Assembly (NCBI RefSeq): GCF_000026365.1 | Contig: NC_012994.1 | Span: forward strand, 372,001 to 436,000 | DNA: 64,000 nucleotides | DNA from: Zygosaccharomyces rouxii | Lineage: Eukaryota > Ascomycota > Saccharomycetes > Saccharomycetales > Saccharomycetaceae | Reading direction: 5' to 3' | In this document: piece after piece, positions 9,556 through 20,593 of the stretch | Position numbering within the stretch: position 1 is the first letter of the stretch | How the letters are laid out: the number at the start of each line of letters is the position of its first letter | The notes under the pieces: generated by a model | What the model saw: the letters and a program-made list of their open reading frames with translations, nothing else | What the model was told of the DNA's origin: nothing | Databases searched by the model: none | Position numbers and translations under genes: made by a program

Positions 9556-10278
9556 CTAATTTTCCATTAATTCCTTGACGGTCTTCTCACCTGCCAAGAC
9601 TTGCTTCATGTTAGCCAAGATATCTTGGAAAGAGTCAAATTCATGGAAGGGAACGTTCTCTCTTCTACAGTATCTAACCAAATCCTTGCCTCTACGAGCA
9701 AATAGTAAATCACACTCCTTAGCTGCACTCAAATCTGAGACACCGTCACCGCAGTAAAAGTAGACAGGCTTTTCAGAGTCCTTTGATTCAGATTCAAATT
9801 TTTCCTTGTAATGATCAATTGTCTTTGATTTATCATGACCGAATGGTGAATCGTCGATGTAAACGATCTTCCATTGACCATCAGGTTGTACTTCGACTGC
9901 ATTAGAAACGATGTCCACTTTGCTAACGGCTTCTTCACCAACCAATAGAGTTAATAGATGTTTGATAATTGGTTTCATACCACTAGAAACAACAACAATT
10001 GGTACGTTGTTCTCTAATGACCAGTGTAGAGTATCTTTGAAACCAGGATCCAAGGCAATCTTTTTACCCAAGATATCTAGACATTCAGGAAATGGTGTAT
10101 GAATTGATGTTAACATTTCCCAAAATGCATCTCTGAAAGATTTGGTACCAGCAAGGACACCTTCAAATGCATCCAAACGTTTTGGTTTACCAAACCCAAG
10201 AGTATCTGTTAAATAGTCATTGGAATCTTCTAAAGTAACAGTACCATCGAAATCAGTAAAGATAACAGCTTTAACCAT
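9556..10278 (-). CDS. PYP1: HAD-family phosphatase Pyp1 (YNL010W)
   Basis: A haloacid-dehalogenase-fold phosphatase. S. cerevisiae Pyp1 is described as acting on polyol phosphates. The protein begins MVKAVIFTDFDGTVTLEDSN, where DFDGT holds the nucleophile and acid/base Asp pair. Later it has VVVSSGMKPII (motif II) and YFYCGDGVSDLSAAKECD (motif IV metal ligands), and ends in ELMEN. I chose the internal ATG at 10278 (240 residues) because S. cerevisiae starts there. An upstream ATG at 10353 would add 25 Thr/Ser-rich residues, but a TATA-like run (10367-10378) lies only about 15 bases before it, too close for normal yeast initiation. It is divergent from the YNL011C-like gene, as in S. cerevisiae. 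Confidence 0.93.
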   Translation of the reverse strand: MVKAVIFTDFDGTVTLEDSNDYLTDTLGFGKPKRLDAFEGVLAGTKSFRDAFWEMLTSIHTPFPECLDILGKKIALDPGFKDTLHWSLENNVPIVVVSSGMKPIIKHLLTLLVGEEAVSKVDIVSNAVEVQPDGQWKIVYIDDSPFGHDKSKTIDHYKEKFESESKDSEKPVYFYCGDGVSDLSAAKECDLLFARRGKDLVRYCRRENVPFHEFDSFQDILANMKQVLAGEKTVKELMEN

Positions 10279-10366
10279 CTTGTCAATTGTCTTAGTTGTA
10301 ATCGATTGAGTGGTGGTGGTTGTTGATGGTGATGCGATTCGGACTCTTGTCACTTTTTCTTGATGC

Positions 10367-10378
10367 TTTTATATATAT
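10367..10378 (-). promoter_or_regulatory. TATA-like element of PYP1
   Basis: An alternating TA run about 90-100 bases upstream of the chosen PYP1 ATG at 10278. That spacing is typical for yeast. Confidence 0.5.
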
Positions 10379-10497
10379 GCATGTGTTCTACAATAGTGAT
10401 AAATAGCTTCCCCTTGAGAGGACAAACTGTCACTCTTCCATCAAGGAATAAGGGAGAGGTGGTTTCAGCTGATGAAGGGTAGACTAATTATAGACTA

Positions 10498-11838
10498 ATG
10501 AACGTAGTAGTTTTATCTGGTGGTACTGCAACTAATTCTTTAACAAGCTGCTTCTCACAGATATCAGTTAGTGAGAATCGCGAATTGACATACATTTTAC
10601 CCATCTCTGATAATGGTGGCTCTACAAGTGAAATTCTTCGAGTGGTTGGTGGTCCTGCTATTGGTGATATTAGAGCTCGGGTAGCTCAGTTAGTCGGTGA
10701 TCCGCAGGTGGGTCAATTACTAAGTTATAGACTGCCAAATGATAGTGTAAGGGCTAAAGAAGAATGGAATTCTATCGTTGAAGGTCAACATTCAGTATGG
10801 AAAGATATTCCAACCCCTGTTAAGGAAATGTGTCGAGCTTTTATCATCCACATGCAATCAGAATTGCTTAAGAAGACCAAAAGCGCGAATGCCTTTAGAT
10901 TTGAAAAGGCATCCGTTGGTAATTTCTTTCTCACGGGTGCTAGATTATTCTTAGGGTCGCTAGATGCAACTGTTGAATTGTTGATGAGGATTGGTAGATG
11001 TGACCCTCATGCTAGTGTGATACCTTGCATTAGCACCAACCATACGCATCACATTGCGGCGTTATTAAGCAATGGTGAAGTGATTAGAGGTCAATCGCAA
11101 ATTTCACATCCTTCTAAGCCTAAGGCATCCCAGAGTGTTTTACCTCCTTCCATCATGGGTGGAACCACGTCAAGACCTACAACGGCTGCAAAGAGTGATG
11201 GCTTAGATTTACATTCAGAAGAGGAACAAGAGGAAGAATACGCAAATCCTATCTACATTTTACCAGAATTGAAAAACTCACAATTACATTTTGACAAACT
11301 AGAAAAGGAGGAGACGTTTTCCGCCCCCATTGAAAGGTTATTGTATATTAACCCATATGGTGAAGAGATTAAGCCTCAGGGAAATCCAAGGGCGGTTTCT
11401 AAGATTAAAAGAGCAGACATGGTTGTCTATTCCATTGGATCTTTAGTGACGAGCCTTTTACCAATTGTCATCTTGGGCAATATTGCGGATATTATTGCGG
11501 AGTCTAAATCTACTCGAAAGGTGTTATTGATCAATAATTCTTACGATAGGGAAAGCTTTTGGCTTGACGGTGTTCGCTACGTCCAACTGGTTATTGAGTC
11601 CATGTCTAGAGCGGTACAAACTCACAGGCAATCTAAAGGTTCAAAGGATCCAACACCGGTGTTATTGGATTGGACTCACTTCGTGACCGACGTTGTATAT
11701 CCAATTGGGGGTGAAATTCCAATCGCTCAGGAAAAATTAGAATCAATGGGTATTAAGTGTCATGGTATTGATTCAAACAAGATGGAAAACGAATCGTTGA
11801 AGCAAATATTGGTACAGATCGGATCCTCTAAACCATAG
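10498..11838 (+). CDS. YNL011C-like protein of the CofD/YvcK (UPF0052) family
   Basis: 446 residues. The N-terminus MNVVVLSGGTATNSLTSCF and the stretch ISDNGGSTSEILRVVGGPAIGDIRARV are typical of the CofD/YvcK fold: a Rossmann-like glycine-rich start and the conserved DNGGS motif that binds a phosphate-bearing ligand. A second conserved patch near residue 300 includes ADMVVYSIGSLVTSLLPIV. In bacteria YvcK binds UDP-sugars and helps carbon and cell-wall balance, and CofD makes F420. The yeast protein's reaction is unknown and yeasts have no F420, so only the family is assigned. Residues 205-250 form a Ser/Glu-rich insert. It is divergent from PYP1. Confidence 0.88.
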   Translation: MNVVVLSGGTATNSLTSCFSQISVSENRELTYILPISDNGGSTSEILRVVGGPAIGDIRARVAQLVGDPQVGQLLSYRLPNDSVRAKEEWNSIVEGQHSVWKDIPTPVKEMCRAFIIHMQSELLKKTKSANAFRFEKASVGNFFLTGARLFLGSLDATVELLMRIGRCDPHASVIPCISTNHTHHIAALLSNGEVIRGQSQISHPSKPKASQSVLPPSIMGGTTSRPTTAAKSDGLDLHSEEEQEEEYANPIYILPELKNSQLHFDKLEKEETFSAPIERLLYINPYGEEIKPQGNPRAVSKIKRADMVVYSIGSLVTSLLPIVILGNIADIIAESKSTRKVLLINNSYDRESFWLDGVRYVQLVIESMSRAVQTHRQSKGSKDPTPVLLDWTHFVTDVVYPIGGEIPIAQEKLESMGIKCHGIDSNKMENESLKQILVQIGSSKP

Positions 11839-11975
11839 CTATTTACTTTCAGGAACCTTCTTTTGACCACAGCTATTTATGTACTTACAATGGGAAATAT
11901 AGAATTATGATGACGATGATGAAAAGGTTGATAACAATAGGTATTTAAATTTTAAGCTGTCTTTACTTTTATATC

Positions 11976-12680
11976 TTAAAACAAGCTGTTTGTGTATTTC
12001 TTTGGAATGACATCTGGATTTATCCTAGATTCTAGTTCATCATCTGTAATCACAGTTGATCTAGATGCACCTCTTTGAACGGATTCCTCATGTTCAACTT
12101 CATGTTCGTGGTGTAACAATTCATGTTCAATATCTTCTTTATGTATAACATCCACATCTGGATCTTTATCTTTATGGAATTCATTCCAGTGGTGAATTTC
12201 GTATTCCAGTTCAAAATCAGCATGATGACCAACACCAACACCTAAATCAGGAAAAACACCACCTTTACGAGCGAAATTTAGGTACTCTTGCTTCGTAATC
12301 TTTGAATCATCATCTACATCTAGCAATTTCATTATGAATTGGGCAACCCTGTCACCTAGTTCTTGATCTAAGTGTTCAGAATCATCGTGGTGTCCCATAC
12401 CATCACCACTACCAATGACTTCCCCACGGTTCATACCGTATAATGCTAGAATATCGCCTCTATTCAAATATCCTTTCCCACCCTCATCATGTAGATCGAA
12501 AAAATGTTCTGGAGTATAATCATCTAGTTTATGCTCATGTTGCATATGCCACTTTTCCCAACTTAGACCCTGTGGAACTTGTTCCACTTCCACATTTACT
12601 TTGGGATCAATAGGTGCATTAAGATTGGCAATACCAATTCCTGCAAATAAACCTAACACTAGCGAAGGAGTAAATTTCAT
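11976..12680 (-). CDS. SSP120: Ssp120-like secretory-pathway EF-hand protein
   Basis: 234 residues, the same length as S. cerevisiae Ssp120. An N-terminal signal peptide (MKFTPSLVLGLFAGIGIANL) precedes an acidic, His-rich protein. The first EF-hand-like segment lies near residues 60-85 (DLHDEGGKGYLNRGDIL). The second is a clear DVDDDSKITKQEY loop near 127-139, with Asp/Ser ligands and a terminal Glu. Ssp120 associates with the lectin-type cargo receptors Emp46/Emp47 in ER-Golgi transport, a role like that of MCFD2 with ERGIC-53. It is the YLR250W equivalent lying between YNL011C- and YNL012W-type genes, another interleaving of duplicate tracks. Confidence 0.94.
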   Translation of the reverse strand: MKFTPSLVLGLFAGIGIANLNAPIDPKVNVEVEQVPQGLSWEKWHMQHEHKLDDYTPEHFFDLHDEGGKGYLNRGDILALYGMNRGEVIGSGDGMGHHDDSEHLDQELGDRVAQFIMKLLDVDDDSKITKQEYLNFARKGGVFPDLGVGVGHHADFELEYEIHHWNEFHKDKDPDVDVIHKEDIEHELLHHEHEVEHEESVQRGASRSTVITDDELESRINPDVIPKKYTNSLF

Positions 12681-12897
12681 ATCTTCTTTAGGACCTTGTC
12701 CAATAAATCAATCAACGAATCTATAAGCTTAAGCCAAACCTAGAGTTTCAAACCAACCTATCGTTCAAGTGTGTTCTTTTTTTTTTTTTCCTTCTTATTG
12801 ATGTGTTTTCTTAAGTTTAGGTTTAGTTTCTTTACCATTAGAGAATATAGAAGCGAAAAGATGCGGTGCATGGAACTTGAGTACAAGAAAAATGTTT

Positions 12898-14886
12898 TTA
12901 ATGGCAGTAATCCTCGAAGCATTGTCGGCATATTTTTGGCATCCTTGATTTATCAACTTGTTCAATACGCCTCTTAGCAATGAGGCAACCGATGCAATCC
13001 ATATGCTCTGGATTTGAACTTAAACTGAAGATCACACGACCATTCTGTAACATACCATTGACTTCAGATTCGTTGTAAGTAATTTTGAAAGTAGAAGTAT
13101 TGGAGTTGTAACTGTGTGGTGCGTTTGGATGGTAAAGGATTATTGGTAGATGTGGTTGGTAACATCCCAACGCAATAGGGTATTGGTTAACTTTATCAAA
13201 ATCTGGGATGGAGTAACTGTGAGAATCAATTTCCTCATTTTGCAATTGATGCAAGACGTTTTTCAACTTTTTACCCCTAGGGTAATTGAACTCATCAGAA
13301 CTGGAATCAATGACAAATATTATATCTAAATTCCTTTGCGGAATTGTCAATGGCCTTAGTGGAATATTTTCACCGTCTTCGCCGCCGTCCACCAAATATA
13401 AGTAGTCATTTTGGGTCAATTCATTATTGATACCAGGATAATGGTAAAATGGGTTTGGTTGATAAACGGCATAGTCTGTGTCCAAGTTGTTTAAAGACGT
13501 TGGTCTAAAACTTTTCTCATCGAGCTTACCGTTTCCAAGACCAAATATACTCATAATATTTTTGACCGCCCTCATGGTCTCCCTTGAAGATTGCGCGGTT
13601 AATTGCCAGATATAAATCAAAACGTTATTGAATATGGATGAAGAGGTTGCCGTTATGAATCCTATGTCATCAAATCCATTGATACAACGAGAGGGATTAC
13701 CAGCCTCAATGGTTGATCCCAAATATGGCATCTTAACAAACAATCCGAGATTCGATTCCCATGACCCAAATTCAAAAGGATTGAATTCGAATATTACGTT
13801 TTTCAGATGTTCATTGCGGCAATTGGCAATGAAGAGTGGAATCGGTGCTTTGAAATCTTGAAATTTCGTAGAATTCATCATCAACTGGGAAAACGATGAT
13901 GATTGACCCTTGGTGTTGCTCAACTTTTTCTTTAATGCTTTTCCTAGATAATCTGTGAAAGATATCGTAAATCCCTGCATTTTTTTGGGTCTTATGCCCA
14001 GATGCAAGTCGATGTAGAACTGAATAACCTGGTGCAACGACTGAATTGATCCAAATAAGGAATTCTCATTATCATCCAAGTCTTCTTCTTCTTGCTTGTC
14101 ATTTCTTTGCAAAAAGAAATCCATAATTTTGGCTAGAGGACCAACGCCTCTCTTAGTAACACGTTTCTGTTCATCATCTTCTTGAAATAAGAAAGCCGCC
14201 AATTGTAATGATTCTTCGAAATTGTAAAAAAATTGTCTTAAAGCACCTTCATCAGAGACCGTTCTTTTTACTAAAGCATCTTCATATTCTTCCATTCCAG
14301 AAACAATATCGTGGTGACGAATGTCAAAATCGGGCACACCTTTCAAAAGACCATCATTCAATTTCCAATTAGACAATAGGGAACTTACATTGAAATTTTG
14401 TGAAAGTAAATCCATGAGGACCCAACTACCCCCGGAAAGGCCTGAGATGTAGCTTAGACAATCGAAGATACCGTAATTATCCATCTCCTTGATAAATCCT
14501 GACGCAGTCAGCATAGATCTGTAGCCGCCACCAGAGATCGCCAATCCCATTATTGGGGGGTTTTCTCGAAGTAATTCCAGGATTTCTGGCTCAAAATCCA
14601 CAGCTTTTAGTGAACAAAAGAATTCATTGAATTTGGGACTGAGATGCACTAGTTTCTCATGAATGTACTCTTGTTCCTCAGGACAGATCTCACTCTGTGA
14701 AATAAAATCGTTAGTATATTGTCTAAATAGAAATAATATTCTAGGCAAGTAAACCGTTCTTCATACATTAGCTTCTCTAATCAGTTTTGTAGCTGGACAA
14801 TCAACCACTTTAGGAGAATCGCTGATGGCTCCTATTGGAGATAAAACACAAAGGTAAGAGCACAGGCACAACAGACAATTCTTCAT
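12898..14886 (-). CDS. SPO1: Meiotic phospholipase-B-like protein Spo1, two exons
   Basis: I joined exon 1 (14767-14886, 40 codons) to exon 2 (12898-14694) across a 72-base intron; the product is 638 residues (S. cerevisiae about 631, also with a 5' intron). Exon 1 supplies a hydrophobic, Cys/Leu-rich signal peptide (start MKNCLLCLCSYLCVL) and the phospholipase-B-type start DCPATKLIREAN. Catalytic features are SGGGYR (oxyanion loop, about residue 95), GLSGGSW (nucleophile Ser, about 126) and DGGEDGENIPL (catalytic Asp, about 480). Spo1 is needed for spindle-pole-body and prospore-membrane steps in meiosis. The unspliced frame would start at a Met inside the intron and lack the signal peptide, so splicing decides secretory entry. 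Confidence 0.92.
14695..14766 (-). other. Spliceosomal intron of SPO1
   Basis: The donor is GTATGA rather than GTATGT. The branch site is a perfect TACTAAC and the acceptor TTTCACAG ends at 14695. 72 bases, phase 0. A non-consensus donor is of interest in a meiotic gene, because yeast meiotic introns with weak donors can need a splicing helper such as Mer1; I saw no test of that here. Confidence 0.87.
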
Positions 14887-15267
14887 CAGGCAGAGATAAA
14901 TGTTTATACCCCTTTTACTTCTTCTGTTTGTTTGTGTTTTTACAAGCCAAGAGAACTGCTTGCTTGATTTTTGTATTTTTATGTTTTCTAGTAAAGTGGT
15001 CTCGGCTAATCATCGAACCTTTTGCCGCTGAGGAACGATATTTAAAAGAGTACAGTGCTTACAGCGCCTATAAATTTTGGAAAAAGTAAAAAATTTATAA
15101 GCTGAAAATATATAGATATGAAATATTATACCGAGGGACAAAAACTCAAATACAGGAGACTATTATATATGGTAAATGGTTTCTGTATCATTGAAAAAAA
15201 AAATGAAACTGATGCAAATATTATACACCGGTGAACGAGAGTATCTTCATTATCATTATTTGTTTGA
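14887..15267. other. Intergenic region between SPO1 and EF3, no gene seen
   Basis: Upstream region of SPO1 and 3' flank of the EF3 gene. AT-rich from 15070 to 15220. I looked for a meiotic URS1 element and did not find a clear one. Confidence 0.5.
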
Positions 15268-18200
15268 TTAGAAGTCTGCATCGTCATCGGACACATAGGC
15301 ATCACCCAATTCCTTCTTCTTCTTCATTCTTTCCTTCTTCTTCTTTCTCAATTCGGCAGAGGACAACTTGGTCTTCTTGGTACCACTGCTGATCTTGTTA
15401 CCCATGGCATCGAATTTGTCTTCTTCATCCTCCTTCTTTTCTAGTCTTGGACCGCTACCTTGACCGGAAACCCAGTTGTGACCAGATGGAGTCATCAAAC
15501 CGTCTCTGACGGCCCACACTTCTTCAGTCAAGTCCTTGGTGAATTCTGCAGAGTGGGTAATGATGATAACACCACCTTCGAATTCCTTCAAAGCCTTAGA
15601 CAAAGCACCCAAGGAGTCTCTATCCAAATAGTTGGTAGGTTCATCCAAGACAATCAAGTGAGGTCTTTGCCAGGTACCAGCAGCCAACACTAATTTAACC
15701 TTTTGACCACCAGACAAACCTCTGATTCTGGAGTGGGAAACCAATTCAGCATCTAGACCCAACATGGCACAGTGCTCTTCAATTTCCTTTCTGGTCAATG
15801 GACGGAATTGACCGGAAGCCAAAGCTTCCTTCATATCAACTTCAGCAACCATCTTACCGTGAGATTCAATAACTTCACCTCTTGGCAACCAAGCGTTGTC
15901 AACAGACATCATTGGAACCCATCTTTCAGATTTCATACCGATGTTTTCACCCAACAAGAAAGAACATTCGTACTCGTAAGAGTTCTTGAACTTTCTTCTA
16001 GAGTGGATACCAGCAATTCTTCTTGGGGTACCATCGATCTTGAAGATCTTGTTCATAGCTTGAGCATCATCTTCGTTAATTTGTCTGTTAGCTCTGTCCA
16101 TGGTTTCTCTATCTTCACCAGTTTGGAATCTCCATTGAATATATTCGGATGGAGTCTTGTCCAAGTGAGATTCGATGTGGGCGAAAGCGTGTTGCTTAAT
16201 GTAAGCAATACGGATGTTTTCGTGAGTGTAAACTTCACCAGTGGTTGGTAGCAATTCACCAGTCAACACGTTAATCAAAGTGGACTTACCAGCACCGTTT
16301 GGACCAATGACAGCAATTCTGGAAGACAAAGAACATTGGAAAGAAACGTCACTGATTTGAGGCTTTGAGGTACCTGGGTATTGGAAGGTCATGTTAGAAA
16401 CCTTGACGATAGCCTTTTGCTTAGTCTTAACACCTTCCAAGTAACCTGGTTCTGGGAATCTGAATTCCAAGTCAGAAGCACCCAATTCGTAGTAGGACTT
16501 AGCAGATGGAACTCTTTCGACCAAAGCGGACAAGTTACCCTTGTATTTTCTCAATTTTAGACCTTCGTAGTGGATAATGTATTGACAGATGTTGTCCAAA
16601 AATCCAGAGTCGTGAGAAACAACAATAGAGGTGATACCACAAGTGATCAAGTAGTTGGTCAACCAAGCGACGTTGACGGTATCCAAATGGTTGGTAGGTT
16701 CATCCAATAACAAGATATCGGCGTTCTTCAACACAGCTCTAGCAAGAGCCAATTTCATCTTCCAACCACCAGATAGAGCAGCAATTGGCATGACAATCAT
16801 TTCATCGTCAAAACCGAATTCCTTCAACTTGGCACTGATAGCTTCCTTAGTACCAACGTCACCTTGGAAAACGAAGTCCAAGACAGAAGTCTCAGCGTGA
16901 GTACCATCGATATCGTGCTCGACGTAGACGGTTCTACATTCTTCTTGAGATGGGAAACCGTCAACTTGACCGTTAGCAATGGCTCTCATCAAAGTAGACT
17001 TACCGGAACCGTTTGGACCACATAGACCGTATCTTCTACCTCTCTTTAATCTCAATTGAGTTCTGTTCAACAAGATCTTGGCACCGTAAGCCAAAGAGAA
17101 CTCACAGTTACATAGATCTTCACCTTCTTCTTCTTCATCGTCGAATTTTGGTGGTTCTGGAATGTTGTCGACAGCTCTCTTTCTGAATTCGTCCAAAATT
17201 TCCTTAGCTTGGTTTTGGTGCAAGAAAATGGTCATGTATGGCAACACATGAGTGAACCAGGTTTGTTGATCAATGATTCTTTCATCGATCAAGTCACCAC
17301 CGATACAAGAAATGTATTCGACAGCTGGTCTGAATTTCTTGGCAATGTTTTCAGTCTTCAACAAAGAGTCCAAAACACCCAAAGTGGTGGCTGGGTCACC
17401 AGCGTGAGAGATTTCAGGTAGAACATCACCTTCACCGACAGCACCGACTCTTCTCAAAGTCTTTAGACCTCTCAAGGTAACTTCACGAGCTTCTGGGTCA
17501 GCAATAACGGAGAAGTTGTTCTTCAAACCTGGCAACAACTTGTTCAAGAAAGGAGCAACAATTTGAGGGTCTTCCACCAACTTACACATGTTATCAATGA
17601 TAACAGCAGACTTACGCTTGATAGGAGTTTCTCTTTCAGCCAAACCTCTAGACAACAATGGAGTCATGATGGATAGAGTAGCTGGAGTAACTTCAGCAAC
17701 GAAAGTAGTAGCACCCAACAAGTGAACGGTTTCAGGAACTTCAGATGGGTTAGCAATACATTCGATCAACTTAGGAATGAAACGTTCGATATCCTTGTTT
17801 TCGACAGTTTCAGTAGCCTTAGTCATAGTAGCGGTAGCAGCGTTCTTGACTTCCTTCTTGGTATCCCACATAGCTTCAGACAAAACTGGGATCAACTCGG
17901 TCATTCTCAAAGAGATTTGAGATTTAGCTTGGTCGACCAAAGCAGAGATAGCAGACAAGACAGCAACCTTTTCTTGCCATTTGTTGGTCTCAGATAGAGA
18001 CTTGGTCAAATGAGGCAAGACAGCCTTAACGGCAACTGGGTTAACAGCAGTAACCACAGCGTGCAAGGCAGCGTTAGCAGCGGATTGAACGTCCTTGTCC
18101 TTGGAACCAGTTTGTTCCAAGATAGCAGGAACCAAAGCAACAACATATGGTTCAACAGATGGGGCCAAACCACTGGTGCTAGCAACGTGGCTGACAGCAG

Positions 18201-18405
18201 CTAGAGCGTTAACAGCACTCTTCTTGTCCTTGATAGCCTTAGCTAATCCGTTGAAGAAATGTTCTGGAGCATCGTGTTCGATAATGTTACCGTTGACAAA
18301 GGATGAGACCTCAGTAGCGACCTCATCTCTGTTGTCTGGAGTGGCAACAGACAACCTCGCGAGAAGTTGGTTCAAAACCTCGACGGATTGTTGCGAGTCA
18401 GACAT
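15268..18405 (-). CDS. YEF3: Translation elongation factor 3 (Yef3/Hef3)
   Basis: A fungus-specific ABC-F-type ATPase that helps release E-site tRNA during elongation. It is 1045 residues (family about 1044). N-terminal HEAT repeats span roughly residues 5-315. ABC1 has Walker [10 protein letters not shown] near 464, signature LSGGW and [14 protein letters not shown]2 has Walker [10 protein letters not shown] near 701, signature LSGGQ and [11 protein letters not shown], with a chromodomain-like insert around 800-870 between its Walker A and signature. The C-terminus is a Lys-rich ribosome-binding tail ending in DDADF. Codon use is strongly biased to preferred yeast codons, unlike its neighbours, as expected for a very abundant protein. 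It corresponds to both YLR249W and YNL014W. Confidence 0.98.
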   Translation of the reverse strand: MSDSQQSVEVLNQLLARLSVATPDNRDEVATEVSSFVNGNIIEHDAPEHFFNGLAKAIKDKKSAVNALAAVSHVASTSGLAPSVEPYVVALVPAILEQTGSKDKDVQSAANAALHAVVTAVNPVAVKAVLPHLTKSLSETNKWQEKVAVLSAISALVDQAKSQISLRMTELIPVLSEAMWDTKKEVKNAATATMTKATETVENKDIERFIPKLIECIANPSEVPETVHLLGATTFVAEVTPATLSIMTPLLSRGLAERETPIKRKSAVIIDNMCKLVEDPQIVAPFLNKLLPGLKNNFSVIADPEAREVTLRGLKTLRRVGAVGEGDVLPEISHAGDPATTLGVLDSLLKTENIAKKFRPAVEYISCIGGDLIDERIIDQQTWFTHVLPYMTIFLHQNQAKEILDEFRKRAVDNIPEPPKFDDEEEEGEDLCNCEFSLAYGAKILLNRTQLRLKRGRRYGLCGPNGSGKSTLMRAIANGQVDGFPSQEECRTVYVEHDIDGTHAETSVLDFVFQGDVGTKEAISAKLKEFGFDDEMIVMPIAALSGGWKMKLALARAVLKNADILLLDEPTNHLDTVNVAWLTNYLITCGITSIVVSHDSGFLDNICQYIIHYEGLKLRKYKGNLSALVERVPSAKSYYELGASDLEFRFPEPGYLEGVKTKQKAIVKVSNMTFQYPGTSKPQISDVSFQCSLSSRIAVIGPNGAGKSTLINVLTGELLPTTGEVYTHENIRIAYIKQHAFAHIESHLDKTPSEYIQWRFQTGEDRETMDRANRQINEDDAQAMNKIFKIDGTPRRIAGIHSRRKFKNSYEYECSFLLGENIGMKSERWVPMMSVDNAWLPRGEVIESHGKMVAEVDMKEALASGQFRPLTRKEIEEHCAMLGLDAELVSHSRIRGLSGGQKVKLVLAAGTWQRPHLIVLDEPTNYLDRDSLGALSKALKEFEGGVIIITHSAEFTKDLTEEVWAVRDGLMTPSGHNWVSGQGSGPRLEKKEDEEDKFDAMGNKISSGTKKTKLSSAELRKKKKERMKKKKELGDAYVSDDDADF

Positions 18406-18865
18406 CTTGCTTGTAGAGCTAAGATTTAAAATTTAAAATGTAAGATAGAACAAGATGTAAGAGAAAGAAGAGTGCGAAGAGATGAGATGAGATGAGTTCG
18501 GTTTATATTTGATAAAAAAATTTTTCATGTTTAATTTTTCATCATTTCTTTTTGAAAAAAAAAAAAAAAAAAAAAAAAAAAATAGCGTCGTGTTGAACAA
18601 GAAAAAAAAAAGAGAAAAAGAAAAAAAAGAAAAAGAGAGTATGTCCGACCGTTATTAGTGACATGCAACAGAAACATTCCGTTGATCCGGGTAACGTTTA
18701 GCAGCTTCAACACATGGCGTAGTATATTGCTTCCCATTTATTTCTCTTCTTCATTTCGTGTTTAATATTATATCAAATCATTCTATTCTATACAAAACCT
18801 GCTGATTCTTGAATTTGTACAATCCATAGTGTACGTCCGAGAAAAACACAAATAATACCAATACA
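18406..18865. other. EF3 promoter region with 28-base A tract
   Basis: 460 bases between the EF3 start and the RCK2 stop, both on the minus strand. It holds an uninterrupted 28-A run (18555-18582) and a further A-rich stretch to 18640. Such poly(dA:dT) tracts exclude nucleosomes at strong yeast promoters. I found no confident Rap1 site. Confidence 0.65.
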
Positions 18866-20593
18866 TTACTCAACTACGGCTGCTATCGGCACAGCACCGT
18901 TTTTCCTCCTTTTAATGATAGTAGAAGAATCTAGACTCAAATGGAACATATCTTGAGATAAATCTTGATTATTATCATAATTAGCGTTAGTGGCAGATGC
19001 AAGTGCACTGCTTGGATCATCACTCTCCTCATCTTCAGCTAGTGCTCCTAATGAATTGCTCATTATTTCCCTTTTGTCTTCTTCATCTCTTTGAACGGCG
19101 TTCGAAACGTCAAACGCATCCTTCATTGCAACAGCCGCAGGGGAATACAAGAGGGTCGAATCGATTGCCATTTTCCTTTTGAATTGTAACTTGCTCTTAC
19201 GTTTATGAGACCGTATCCTTTCTTCTTCCTCCTTTTGTTCTTCCAAACAGTCAAAAGTGTTCAACCACGGGTCATTTAAAAATTCATCGATGTCATAACG
19301 TTTTACAGGATCAACTTCTAATAATCTTTTAACCGCAGTCTTTGCGCCATCACTAATTTCATCCCACCATGGCCTCAAAAATACGTATTCACCGCGTGAA
19401 ATCTTCTCCGTTAGAGTATCAATTTTTTCATCATAGAATGGTGGGAACCCACATAATATGGTGTACAAAACACAACCAATCCCCCACATATCAACTTTTG
19501 TGGAATATTTTTCGTCCTTTACCACTTCAGGTGCTGTATAACCAACTGTACCACAGGGAGTCTTTGTCTTGGCCTGATAAATTTGTTTTGATAACCCAAA
19601 ATCTGCCAATTTGACCGATCCAATACCACCACCACCAAAACCAGGTCTAAAGATACCTTCGTCTTTCTTAGTCGATGGGTCATCACTTTTCCTCAGTTTA
19701 ATCTTTTTGGATGGAACAAAATCGATTGGTTCGAATAAAAGATTTTCAGGTTTAATATCCCTATGAACAACACCAACATTGTGTAAATGCTTAACTGCTA
19801 ATGCCAATTGCCTTATGATATGACGTGATAGATCTTCACTAAAATAGGTAAATTTGACGATTTCACCAAAAATTTCACCACCACTCAAGAACTCTTGGAT
19901 AATAAAGTAATAGTTATCAGTTTCTTGGAAATCGACGAATTGAACAATCTCTGGGCATCCTGATGCTGCTAATTTATGGATAGTAACTTCTTTGAGCACC
20001 TGTGCTCTTGTACTTGTTTTTCCAGCATCCTTTTTGGTAGCATTCGAATCTGGAATATCCTGCTTTCTAATGACCTTAATTGCTAAATTTTTGAAATTGT
20101 TTGCTAAAAATTCCTTTCCACTGCCCTTACAAATAATTCCTCGGAAAACTGTAGAAAATGCACCTTCACCGATCTTATTTACCAACGTGTACCCATCTAA
20201 TTCTACTTGCTCGGGGAAAATATCCTCGGGAATATCATCTTCATCTCCATCTTCATCTTCATCGCTCATCCCACACGATTCATCACTGCTGCTTGTCCTT
20301 GAGGAGCCCACATCCTCGACAAACATTGACTGGCACTGGTGATTGGTACTGTTGTTGTGATGGATGTTAGCAGGTTGAGTTTCCATAGTAGATCTCTCGC
20401 TGTTTACCTTTGTTGTTGACGAAAGTGTATCCTCTTCGATAGAAACACGAGTTTCATAAGGTCTTGTTGTAGATAATGAATTACCCTGTGCTTGTCCCTG
20501 TTGCAACGAGTATTGTTGTTTTTGTTTTTGATCCAGTTGTTCCTCTTCTTCTTGAGTTTTTTTCTGCTTAAAAAAATTCTTTAGTTTGTTCAT
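18866..20593 (-). CDS. RCK2: Rck1/Rck2-type stress-activated protein kinase
   Basis: A CaMK-group Ser/Thr kinase of the MAPKAP-like Rck family. S. cerevisiae Rck2 is phosphorylated by Hog1 and slows translation elongation by acting on EF2 under osmotic stress. It has 575 residues (Rck2 about 610, Rck1 about 512). After a Gln/Ser-rich N-terminus, the kinase domain starts near residue 135 with GEGAFSTVF. The catalytic loop is HRDIKPENLLF, then DFGLSKQ, and GTVGYTAPEVV in the activation region. A family-type insert of about 45 residues lies between the catalytic loop and DFG. The C-terminal basic patch SHKRKSKLQFKRKM resembles the regulatory tail. It lies between EF3 and IRC20 as YLR248W does. 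Confidence 0.93.
   Translation of the reverse strand: MNKLKNFFKQKKTQEEEEQLDQKQKQQYSLQQGQAQGNSLSTTRPYETRVSIEEDTLSSTTKVNSERSTMETQPANIHHNNSTNHQCQSMFVEDVGSSRTSSSDESCGMSDEDEDGDEDDIPEDIFPEQVELDGYTLVNKIGEGAFSTVFRGIICKGSGKEFLANNFKNLAIKVIRKQDIPDSNATKKDAGKTSTRAQVLKEVTIHKLAASGCPEIVQFVDFQETDNYYFIIQEFLSGGEIFGEIVKFTYFSEDLSRHIIRQLALAVKHLHNVGVVHRDIKPENLLFEPIDFVPSKKIKLRKSDDPSTKKDEGIFRPGFGGGGIGSVKLADFGLSKQIYQAKTKTPCGTVGYTAPEVVKDEKYSTKVDMWGIGCVLYTILCGFPPFYDEKIDTLTEKISRGEYVFLRPWWDEISDGAKTAVKRLLEVDPVKRYDIDEFLNDPWLNTFDCLEEQKEEEERIRSHKRKSKLQFKRKMAIDSTLLYSPAAVAMKDAFDVSNAVQRDEEDKREIMSNSLGALAEDEESDDPSSALASATNANYDNNQDLSQDMFHLSLDSSTIIKRRKNGAVPIAAVVE

Noticed and set aside
14835..15089. 84-codon plus-strand open frame overlapping SPO1 exon 1
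   Set aside because: Antisense shadow of the signal-peptide exon and AT-rich spacer.
18555..18582. Poly(A) tract as sign of a retroposed cDNA
   Set aside because: It lies in the EF3 promoter without a flanking processed gene copy; a nucleosome-excluding promoter tract is more likely.
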